Shown one piece after another: positions 7,748 to 14,028 of a stretch of 27,490 nucleotides of DNA (position 1 is its first letter; the number at the start of each line of letters is the position of its first letter). A model generated the notes under the pieces. It was not told where the DNA came from, searched no databases, and saw nothing but the letters and a program-made list of their open reading frames with translations. A program made the translations under genes and the position numbers. Source of the stretch: JBOGVA01 sp050692195 (GTDB lineage: Bacteria; Actinomycetota; UBA4738); NCBI GenBank assembly GCA_050692195.1, contig JBOGVA010000026.1, forward strand, positions 1 through 27,490, written 5' to 3'.

Positions 7748-9181
7748 TCAGACGTCGTAATAAAGGAAAAATTCCCACGGGTGGGGCCGGAGCCTCACCT
7801 GGTCGAGCTCCCTGGTCCGCTTGTACTCCAGCCACGTCTCGATCACGTCCTGGGTGAAGACCCCGCCCTCCAGGAGGAACCCGTGGTCGCCCTCCAGGGC
7901 ATCCAGGACCTCCTCGAGCGACCCGGGAACCTGCTTGACCTGAGCGCTTTCCTCCGGGGGCAGGTCGTACAGGTCCTTGTCGATCGGGTCGGGAGGCTCG
8001 ATCTTGTTCTTCACGCCGTCGAGGCCGGCCATGAGCATGGCAGAGAACGCCAGGTACGGGTTACACGATGGATCGGGCGAGCGGAACTCCACGCGCTTCG
8101 CTTCCGGCGTCTTGTAGTAGACGGGGATCCGGGCGCACGCGCTGCGATTGCGCTGCGAATACACCAGGTTGATGGGAGCCTCGTAGCCGGGCACGAGCCG
8201 CCGGTACGAGTTGGTGGTCGGCGCGCAGAACGCCAGGAGCGCCGGGGCGTGCGTGAGCAGGCCTCCGATGTAGTAGCGAGCCATATCCGAGATCTGGGCG
8301 TACCCCATCTCGTCCCAGAACAGGTTCTCACCCTCCACCCACAGGCTCTGGTGCGTGTGCATGCCCGAGCCGTTGTCCTGGAAGATCGGCTTCGGCATGA
8401 AGGTGACCGTCTTGCCGGCCAGGCGGGCGGTGTTCTTGACCACGTACTTGTACTTCATGACCTTGTCGGCCATGGTCAGCAGGGTGTCGTAGCGCATGTC
8501 GATCTCGGCCTGCCCGGCCGTGCCCACCTCGTGGTGGTGCACCTCCACCTCCACCCCCACCTTCTGGAGGTTCAGGACCATGTCTGTGCGCAGGTCCTGG
8601 TAGTGGTCCATGGGGGGCACCGGGAAGTAGGCCTCCTTGTACCGGGGCTTGTAGCCGAGGTTGTGGCCCCCCTCCTCGGCGCCCGAGTTCCAGGCCCCCT
8701 CGATGGCCCCGATGTGGTAGTAGCCCTCGTGCTGGTTCTGGTCGAACCGGATCGAATCAAAGATGTAGAACTCGCATTCCGGGCCCCAGTAGCTCGTGTC
8801 GGCGATCCCGGTCTGCTCGAGGTGCAGCTCCGCCTTGCGGGCGATCCACCGTGGGTCGCGCGAGTACATCTCGCCGGTCACGGGGTCCTTGACGAAGCAA
8901 TTGATCACCAGCGTGGGGACCTTCAGGAACGGGTCGATGAACGCCCCGTTGGGGTCGGGGACCAGGAGCATGTCCGACTCCTGGATCTCCTGGAATCCGC
9001 GGATGGACGACCCGTCGAAGCCGTACCCGTCCTCGAAGCCGGCTTCGTTGAACTGGGAGATGGGGATGGAGAAGTGCTGCATGAGACCCGGCAGGTCGCA
9101 GAAGCGAAGATCGACGATCTGCGCGTCCGCGTCCTTGGCCAGGCCCAGAACGTCGTTCGGTGTGGCGGTACCTTCGGCCAT
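7748..9181 (-). CDS. glnA1: Glutamine synthetase, type I, adenylylatable (GlnA1)
   Basis: Main ammonium-assimilating enzyme, a 477-residue GSI-beta subunit that assembles as a dodecamer in known homologues. Recognisable segments are YGFDGSSIRGFQEIQESDM, YWGPECEFYIFD, VEVHHHEVGTAGQAEID, the NGSGMHTHQSLW ammonium/ATP region and RVEFRSPDPSCNPYLAFSAML. The modification loop DLYDLPPEE places the adenylylation tyrosine at residue 405. With glnE in the same window, reversible AMP control is a firm prediction. The ATG is preceded by a good AAGGAGGG (9188-9195). It is downstream of glnR on the same strand and has its own -10 with a GlnR-box-like element overlapping the end of glnR. Having both a modifiable and an apparently non-modifiable synthetase matches the GlnA1/GlnA2 split of actinomycetes. 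Confidence 0.97.
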   Translation of the reverse strand: MAEGTATPNDVLGLAKDADAQIVDLRFCDLPGLMQHFSIPISQFNEAGFEDGYGFDGSSIRGFQEIQESDMLLVPDPNGAFIDPFLKVPTLVINCFVKDPVTGEMYSRDPRWIARKAELHLEQTGIADTSYWGPECEFYIFDSIRFDQNQHEGYYHIGAIEGAWNSGAEEGGHNLGYKPRYKEAYFPVPPMDHYQDLRTDMVLNLQKVGVEVEVHHHEVGTAGQAEIDMRYDTLLTMADKVMKYKYVVKNTARLAGKTVTFMPKPIFQDNGSGMHTHQSLWVEGENLFWDEMGYAQISDMARYYIGGLLTHAPALLAFCAPTTNSYRRLVPGYEAPINLVYSQRNRSACARIPVYYKTPEAKRVEFRSPDPSCNPYLAFSAMLMAGLDGVKNKIEPPDPIDKDLYDLPPEESAQVKQVPGSLEEVLDALEGDHGFLLEGGVFTQDVIETWLEYKRTRELDQVRLRPHPWEFFLYYDV

Positions 9182-9217
9182 TCCCCACCCTCCTTCCGCG
9201 TCACCGCGGTCCGTCGG

Positions 9218-9271
9218 AGGGTAGCCGGTCGCCCGGACGTCCGGGCCGCCTCGCCGTTAATTCTGTGTTAC
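9218..9271 (-). promoter_or_regulatory. glnA1 promoter with GlnR-box-like operator and palindrome
   Basis: On the minus strand, TACCCT at 9218-9223 is the same -10 hexamer as at glnA2. GTAAC-ACAGAA-TTAAC at 9256-9271 matches the GlnR pattern GTnAC-N6-nnAAC and overlaps the glnR stop codon. The box is 32 nt from the -10, against 21 nt at glnA2, a difference of 11 nt or one DNA turn. Between box and -10 is the perfect palindrome GCCCGGACGTCCGGGC (9231-9246), which could end glnR transcripts or bind a second regulator over the -35 region. Confidence 0.45.
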
Positions 9272-9952
9272 TTCCGCGCCGCTCTCGGTGTCATCGGGCT
9301 CCGCGGCCCGGTAGCCGACGCCGCGAATGGTCTGGATCAAGCCCTCGTGCTCGGGGCCGAGCTTCGCCCGCAGCCTGCGGACGTGCACGTCGACCGTTCG
9401 GGTGCCACCGTAGAAGTTGTATCCCCACACCTCGGCCAGCAGCTGGCTTCGGGTGAAGACCCTTCCGGGTCGCTCTGCCAGGAACCGGAGCAGCTCGAAC
9501 TCCTTGTACGTGAGGTCCAGGAGGCGGCCGCCCACGGCGACCTGGTAGGTCTCGATGTCCATGGAAAGGGATCCCAACCGAAGGGTGGACTCCCCGGCCC
9601 CTCCGGTCCGGCGGGACAGGATCCCCAGCCGAACTTCCAGCTCCTCGCTCGGAGCGGCAGAGTAGACGACATCGTCGGCGACGTTCGCCCAGGGGAATGC
9701 CCCCAGGTCCCTTCGAGCCACCACCACGACGACCGGGGCCCGCAGGTGCGCACCCGCAAGTGTCGTTACCACGCTGTAGGCCTGTTCGGGATTCGCCTCG
9801 GCGTCGACGAAGATGGCCGAAGGAGCGAGTTCCCCGAGGTGGGCGAGTGAGTCGGCCGCAAGAGGCTCTGTCTTGACGTCGAGTCCGAGGGACTGGACGG
9901 CGGGAAGGACCTCTGCGGGGGAGCGATCGGTCAGGAACGCGACTCGTCCCAC
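9257..9952 (-). CDS. glnR: GlnR-like nitrogen regulator, OmpR-family atypical response regulator
   Basis: A 231-residue protein with a degenerate receiver domain (about 1-115) and a winged-helix DNA-binding domain (about 125-222). The segment DLTYKEFELLRFLAERPGRVFTRSQLLAEVWGYNFYGGTRTVDVHVRRLRAKLGPEHEGLIQTIRGVGYR is nearly the GlnR signature. The receiver keeps one Asp (D50 in AIFVDAE) but lacks the usual acidic pair near its N-terminus and the conserved Thr/Lys of phosphorylated regulators. This fits an orphan GlnR acting without a kinase, and no histidine kinase gene is nearby. GlnR activates glnA, ammonium transport and related genes in actinomycetes. The GTG start has no ribosome-binding site and lies 10 nt after TACGCT (9963-9968). 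Position directly upstream of glnA1 strengthens the assignment over a generic OmpR regulator. Confidence 0.85.
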   Translation of the reverse strand: MGRVAFLTDRSPAEVLPAVQSLGLDVKTEPLAADSLAHLGELAPSAIFVDAEANPEQAYSVVTTLAGAHLRAPVVVVVARRDLGAFPWANVADDVVYSAAPSEELEVRLGILSRRTGGAGESTLRLGSLSMDIETYQVAVGGRLLDLTYKEFELLRFLAERPGRVFTRSQLLAEVWGYNFYGGTRTVDVHVRRLRAKLGPEHEGLIQTIRGVGYRAAEPDDTESGAEVTQN

Positions 9953-10046
9953 ACCGCGTCCGAGCGTAGCAGACGGATGCCCCCGGGTAGGCTAGGGATG
10001 TGTTCAGTCGCGGGCTTACGGAGGCAGCCCGGGAAATGTTCCTCTC

Positions 10047-10280
10047 ATGCAGGTGAGGCTGTTCGCGGCGCTCCGCGAGCTGGCCGGTGCCTCCCACGTG
10101 GAGGTCGACGCGCCCGACGTCGGGGCCCTCCTGGATGGGCTCTCTTCACGGCTCGGACCGGAGTTCACCCGGATCATGTCGGCCGGGAGCGTGGTTGTGA
10201 ACGGAGAGACCGTGGGCAGAGGTCGGGAGCTCCTGCCGACCGACGAGGTGGCGCTGCTCCCTCCGGTCTCGGGCGGCTGA
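10047..10280 (+). CDS. MoaD/ThiS-family ubiquitin-like sulfur carrier
   Basis: A 77-residue beta-grasp protein ending in LLPPVSGG. The exposed Gly-Gly tail is the site that is adenylylated and then thiocarboxylated in MoaD and ThiS. The opening QVRLFAALRELAGASHVEVDAPDVGALLDGL and the VVVNGETV strand match MoaD-like proteins. It could deliver sulfur for molybdopterin or for another pathway; no MoaE, ThiG or E1-like activating enzyme is in the window, so the partner is unknown. The ribosome-binding site is poor. A short upstream frame (GTG at 10000 to TGA at 10056), placed 6 nt after a TAGGCT box, overlaps this start and might provide translational coupling. Sulfate-assimilation genes lie about 1 kb further on. 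Confidence 0.85.
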   Translation: MQVRLFAALRELAGASHVEVDAPDVGALLDGLSSRLGPEFTRIMSAGSVVVNGETVGRGRELLPTDEVALLPPVSGG

Positions 10281-10313
10281 ATCGGCGGCGTCGATCGATA
10301 GGAGGAGGAACTG

Positions 10314-11177
10314 ATGGACATCGGGATCGGACTTCCCAACCCCATCCCGGGCACCCCGGGAAGCACGCTGGTCGAATGGGCGAGAAGGGCGGAGGGGCGC
10401 GGCTTCTCCAGCCTGGCCACGATCGATCGGATCGCCTACCCAAGCTACGAGTCCCTGATCTCGCTGGCCGCGGCGGGCGCGGTCACGACCCGGATCGGGC
10501 TGCTCACCAACGTCCTGCTGGGTCCGACCCGCAATCCGGTCCTGCTGGCCAAAGAGGCCGCGAGCGTGGACCGGCTCTCGGGAGGGCGGCTGACGCTGGG
10601 CCTGGGGGTCGGCGGCAGGAAGGACGACTTCGAAGCCGCGGAGCAGTCCTTCGAGGACCGGGGCAAGCGCTGGGACGAGGCCCTGGAGCTGATGCATCGG
10701 ATATGGAAAGGAGAGCCGCTCGTTCCCGGCTCAAACCCCGTGGGACCCCGGCCGACCCGGGAGGGAGGCGTGCCCATCCTGATCGGCGGCATGTCCGACA
10801 AGGCCATCGAGAGAACGATCAGATGGGGGATCGGCTGGACTGCCGGCGGCGCTCCCGCGGAGCAGGTGGCGCCCTTCGCGGAGAAGGTCCGTGCCGCCTG
10901 GAAGGAGTCCGGCCGCGACGGCCAGCCCCGGATCGTGGCCCTCGGCTACTTCGCCCTGGGGGACCGGGCAGAGGAGGGGGCCACCGCCTACATCAAGGAC
11001 TACTACGCGTTCCTCGGACAGTGGGCCGACCAGATCGCTCAGGGAGTGCCGAAGTCGCCCGAGGCCGTCCGTGGGACCCTTGCCAGCTTCCAGGACCTCG
11101 GGGTAGACCAGTTCATCTTCGATCCCACGATCGCCGAGATCGAGCAGGTCGATCTTCTGGCGGAGGCCCTGCTGTAG
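10314..11177 (+). CDS. Luciferase-like (LLM class) flavin-dependent oxidoreductase
   Basis: A 287-residue TIM-barrel protein of the bacterial-luciferase superfamily. The N-terminus DIGIGLPNPIPGTPG, the strand TRIGLLTNVLLGPTRNPVLLAKEAASVDRLSGGRLTLGLGVGGRKDDFEA and the later GVPILIGGMSDKAIERTIRWGIGW segment are characteristic. Members use FMN or the deazaflavin F420, and many actinobacterial ones use F420; neither the cofactor nor the substrate can be decided here. The ATG follows an excellent AGGAGGAGG five to six nucleotides upstream. It is 33 bp after the MoaD-like gene and may be co-transcribed with it. Its stop is 8 bp from the stop of convergent cysH, with no separating terminator. Confidence 0.9.
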   Translation: MDIGIGLPNPIPGTPGSTLVEWARRAEGRGFSSLATIDRIAYPSYESLISLAAAGAVTTRIGLLTNVLLGPTRNPVLLAKEAASVDRLSGGRLTLGLGVGGRKDDFEAAEQSFEDRGKRWDEALELMHRIWKGEPLVPGSNPVGPRPTREGGVPILIGGMSDKAIERTIRWGIGWTAGGAPAEQVAPFAEKVRAAWKESGRDGQPRIVALGYFALGDRAEEGATAYIKDYYAFLGQWADQIAQGVPKSPEAVRGTLASFQDLGVDQFIFDPTIAEIEQVDLLAEALL

Positions 11178-11185
11178 GAGAAGCG

Positions 11186-11947
11186 CTAGGGCAGGAGGGC
11201 CTCTTCCTCCCTGGCTTCGGCATCCTCGCTCGGCACGTCGACGAGGTGGATTCCGCATTCGGTCTTCCCGACTCCCGACCACCGCCCGGCCCGCTCGTCC
11301 TCTCCGGGGGAGAGCGCGCGGGTGCAGGGAGCACATCCGATCGACGCATACCCCAGCTCGTACAACGGGTTGTGGGGGAGGTCGTGCTCCTTGAGATAGG
11401 CCCACGCCTCGCGCCGGGTCCAGTTGGCGATGGGGTTGACCTTGACCAACCATTTCCCCGGCTCGAGCTCGTACTGGTCGATGATCGGCGTGCTCTTGCG
11501 CGTCCACGCCGAGTCCCGGCGCATGCCCGTGATCCACCCATCGAGCCTTTGCAGCGCCCGATTGAACGGGATCACCTTGTTGAGCTCGCAGCACAGCTCC
11601 GGGTTCCGCTCGTACAGTTGCGGACCGTACTCCTCTTCCTGGCTCTCCACGGTGTGGTCACCGATCAGGTCGACAACGTTCAGTCCGAGTCGCTCGGTGA
11701 GGCGTTGTTTGAAGGCGAGGGTCTCGGCGAAGTGAAACCCCGTCTCGAGGAACAGGATGGGGAGATCCGGCCGGATGCTCACGGCCATGTGGATGATGGC
11801 CGTTCCCTCGGCCTGGAAAGCAGAGGCCATGGCCATTCGTTCCAGGCCCGAGTCCTGGAGGGCCCACCTCACGATCTCCTGCGGTTTCTTGTCCTCGAAC
11901 TGGAGGTTGAGCTTAGGGACGAGGCCCTCGGCCAATGGTGGCGGCAT
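11186..11947 (-). CDS. cysH: Assimilatory APS reductase (phosphoadenylyl-sulfate reductase family)
   Basis: Reduces adenylyl sulfate to sulfite with electrons from thioredoxin. The 253 residues show the two cysteine pairs that bind a [4Fe-4S] cluster, C119-C120 (NPELCCELNK) and C205/C208 (IGCAPCTR), which mark the APS-using rather than PAPS-using branch. The C-terminal catalytic Cys231 lies in KTECGIH. The PP-loop-like LFLETGFHFAETLAF segment binds the nucleotide. Absence of an APS kinase gene beside sat agrees with direct use of APS. The ATG has TGAGGAG just upstream. A minus-strand promoter with TTGACC (12009-12014) and TATAGT (11988-11993), 15 nt apart, would start transcription near 11980. 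It is divergent from sat, sharing a 118-bp control region. Confidence 0.93.
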   Translation of the reverse strand: MPPPLAEGLVPKLNLQFEDKKPQEIVRWALQDSGLERMAMASAFQAEGTAIIHMAVSIRPDLPILFLETGFHFAETLAFKQRLTERLGLNVVDLIGDHTVESQEEEYGPQLYERNPELCCELNKVIPFNRALQRLDGWITGMRRDSAWTRKSTPIIDQYELEPGKWLVKVNPIANWTRREAWAYLKEHDLPHNPLYELGYASIGCAPCTRALSPGEDERAGRWSGVGKTECGIHLVDVPSEDAEAREEEALLP

Positions 11948-11987
11948 CGGTCTCCTCAGGGGGGTGGGGACGGTAAGAAAGCAAGTA

Positions 11988-12014
11988 ACTATACCCGCGG
12001 CCGCCTGAGGTCAA
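11988..12014 (-). promoter_or_regulatory. cysH promoter
   Basis: Reading leftward, TTGACC (12009-12014) and TATAGT (11988-11993) are separated by 15 nt, short of the usual 16 to 18. The TATAGT lies in the most AT-rich stretch of the cysH/sat intergenic region. No known sulfur-regulator operator was recognised. Confidence 0.5.
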
Positions 12015-12065
12015 GCTGGGGACCAGGCCTCCGGCCGAGTCGGGGACGTTGGGCGCTATCCTTCC

Positions 12066-13235
12066 GTGGCCGTGAACGAAACGATCCCCCCGCACGGAGG
12101 AGAGCTGGTGGACCTGGTGCTCCCGCAGCACGAGGCCCAGCGGGCCGCCGCGGAGTCCGAGCACCTGCCCAAGGTGTCCATCGGGCGCAGGGAGCTGTCC
12201 GACCTCGAGATGATGGCTTCCGGAGCGCTTTCGCCGCTCACCGGGTTCATGGGTGAGAAGGACTACCGCTCGGTCCTGGAGACCATGCACCTCCCGAACG
12301 GCCTCCCCTGGACGATCCCCGTGACGCTGTCGCTTGAGGATTCGGATGCCAAGCGCATCGGAGGCGCATCCCGCGTGGCGCTGACGTCCGGGGATCATGC
12401 CGTCGCCATCCTCGACGTCGAGCAGGTGTACCGCCGCGATCGGGAGGTCGAGGCGAGGTCGGTGTTCCAAACTACCGACTCGGCTCACCCTGGGGTGAAG
12501 GCTCTGTACGCCGCGGGCGAGTACGTGGTGGCCGGCCCGGTCCACGCGGTGCGGCTTCCGAGTCACAGCACGTTCCAGAAGTACCGGCTGACGCCGGCCG
12601 AGACGCGCCGAGCCTTTGCCGAGAGAGGATGGAGGACCGTGGTCGGGTTCCAGACCCGCAACCCGGTCCATCGGGCGCACGAATACCTGCAGAAGTGCGC
12701 CCTGGAAATCGTGGATGGCCTGCTGCTGCACCCGCTGGTCGGCGAGACCAAGGAGGACGACGTCCCGGCGGACGTCCGGATGCGCTGCTACGAGATCCTG
12801 TTCGAGAGCTACTACCCGAAGGACCGGGCCATGATGAGCGTCTTTCCGGCTGCCATGCGCTACGCGGGGCCGAAGGAGGCCATCTGGCACGCCATCTGCC
12901 GCAAGAACTACGGCTGCACGCACTTCATCGTAGGCCGTGACCACGCCGGGGTGGGCACGTACTACGGGACGTACGACGCCCAGCGGATCTTCGAGGAATT
13001 CGAGCCCGACGAGCTCGGGATCACCCCGCTGTTCTTCGAGCATTCGTTCTTCTGCAAGCGCTGCGACCAGATGGCCTCGCCGAAGACCTGTCCCCACGGT
13101 GACGAGGATCGGGTGATCCTTTCCGGCACCAAGGTCCGGGAGATGCTCCGGGCGGGGAAGAAGCCTCCCAAAGAGTTCTCCCGCCCCGAGGTGGCAGAGA
13201 TCCTCATCGAGGCCATGGCCCAGCGCACGCGATAG
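12066..13235 (+). CDS. sat: Sulfate adenylyltransferase (ATP sulfurylase), single-subunit Sat type
   Basis: Activates sulfate with ATP to adenylyl sulfate and pyrophosphate, the entry step of sulfate assimilation. The 389-residue sequence has the catalytic QTRNPVHRAHE loop (196-206) and the GRDHAG motif (about 289-294). A zinc-binding-looking FFCKRCDQMASPKTCPHG cluster with three Cys and a His, known from homomeric Sat of prokaryotes, is also present. It belongs to the homomeric Sat type and not to the CysD/CysN type common in model actinomycetes. No fused APS kinase domain is seen. The start is GTG at 12066 or GTG at 12072. A TATCCT box at 12057-12062 and no Shine-Dalgarno sequence favour a leaderless message, perhaps from the second GTG. 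Together with divergent cysH it forms the sulfate-to-APS-to-sulfite route. Confidence 0.95.
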   Translation: MAVNETIPPHGGELVDLVLPQHEAQRAAAESEHLPKVSIGRRELSDLEMMASGALSPLTGFMGEKDYRSVLETMHLPNGLPWTIPVTLSLEDSDAKRIGGASRVALTSGDHAVAILDVEQVYRRDREVEARSVFQTTDSAHPGVKALYAAGEYVVAGPVHAVRLPSHSTFQKYRLTPAETRRAFAERGWRTVVGFQTRNPVHRAHEYLQKCALEIVDGLLLHPLVGETKEDDVPADVRMRCYEILFESYYPKDRAMMSVFPAAMRYAGPKEAIWHAICRKNYGCTHFIVGRDHAGVGTYYGTYDAQRIFEEFEPDELGITPLFFEHSFFCKRCDQMASPKTCPHGDEDRVILSGTKVREMLRAGKKPPKEFSRPEVAEILIEAMAQRTR

Positions 13236-13325
13236 GCGCGGGATCACCCTCGACCCTTGCCTCCAGGGAGTCCATGCCCGAGGATTCCGGCTCATAGAGA
13301 GAAGAGATCGCTCGCATCCTGTTCG

Positions 13326-13437
13326 GTGTCGAGCGTGGAGCTGGCAAGCGGTCGCGCTCGCCTTCGCCTTCCTCTGGCTGGCGGATGGATGGGCCCACGC
13401 CCAGACGGCCGAGACCGGGCTGGCCCTGAACGGGTCG
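13326..13437 (+). other. Coding extension with signal peptide but no in-frame start codon
   Basis: The frame of the following gene stays open upstream and encodes AWSWQAVALAFAFLWLADGWAHA, a good signal peptide with an AHA-Q cleavage site, with high-GC third positions typical of real coding DNA. No ATG, GTG or TTG occurs in that frame between the sat stop and 13438. The nearest start, GTG at 13326, is one base out of frame: removing a single base around 13329-13335 would join it (M-S-A-W-S-W-Q). This suggests an indel error, a real frameshift, or a non-standard start. Confidence 0.55.
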
Positions 13438-14028
13438 GTGACCGGGGATCTCCAGCGCGGCGGGCGGGCCGTGTTCACGCTCCGGGCGACCGTGCCCGGA
13501 GGCTGGCGGAACCTCCATCAGCTCAGGGTGAGCATGGTCTTGCACGGGATCCTTCAGGGGGAGACCACGTATACCGAGGAGCTCGACGCGATCTCGGTCA
13601 GGGGCAGCCAGCTGGTGCGCATCGGCACCCCCCAAGTGCTCCAGGGGAGCTTCTTCCAGATCAGCGGGCTGGACGTCACCACGTCGACCGGCGGTGACGT
13701 GTTCACGCTGACGTATCGTGCCGAGGTCAGGCAGAACATCCCCGACGGAACCGAGTTCAGGCTCACGGCCATCGACGACTCTGGGAACCGGAGCTCGATC
13801 GTCCGAAGGATCAACGTGCCCCAGGAGGAAGCCCGCGGGTTCGGATGGGGCGCGCTCGTCCTGGCAGTGGCCGCGGCGCTGTTCCTCGGAGGGTTCGTCG
13901 GGAACACGTTCGCTTCCCACCGGCGGGTTCAACCGAAGCCATCGATCTACCAGATCCTGGAGCGCCGTCTGGAGCAGGACCGGGCCAGGCCCCCTAGGGT
14001 GGCGGCCGGCGATGGAGAGGGGCGATGA
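13438..14028 (+). CDS. Secreted, C-terminally membrane-anchored protein of unknown function
   Basis: From the first in-frame GTG the product is 196 residues, but the coding region evidently starts about 110 nt earlier with a signal peptide. The body is a beta-rich domain of about 120 residues (VTGDLQRGGRAVFTLRATVP, LHQLRVSMVLHGI, TLTYRAEVRQNIPDGTEFRLTAIDDSG) resembling an extracellular Ig-like fold. A single membrane helix (about 139-160, GALVLAVAAALFLGGFVGNTFA) follows, then a basic cytoplasmic tail of about 35 residues. The predicted topology is outside domain, one span, inside tail. The stop overlaps the ATG of the M50/cNMP gene (ATGA), so the two proteins are translationally coupled and probably act together. 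It could be a substrate, partner or regulator of that protease. I do not recognise the family. Confidence 0.7.
   Translation: MTGDLQRGGRAVFTLRATVPGGWRNLHQLRVSMVLHGILQGETTYTEELDAISVRGSQLVRIGTPQVLQGSFFQISGLDVTTSTGGDVFTLTYRAEVRQNIPDGTEFRLTAIDDSGNRSSIVRRINVPQEEARGFGWGALVLAVAAALFLGGFVGNTFASHRRVQPKPSIYQILERRLEQDRARPPRVAAGDGEGR

Noticed and set aside
7520..9850. A 776-codon rightward open frame opposite glnA1 and glnR
   Set aside because: Composition is typical of the antisense of high-GC coding DNA, and the minus strand has two unmistakable genes.
9977..12256. A 759-codon rightward open frame across MoaD, LLM, cysH and the start of sat
   Set aside because: It is a GC-rich shadow frame with low-complexity Arg/Gly/Pro composition; the true genes in this interval have clear family motifs in other frames and on both strands.
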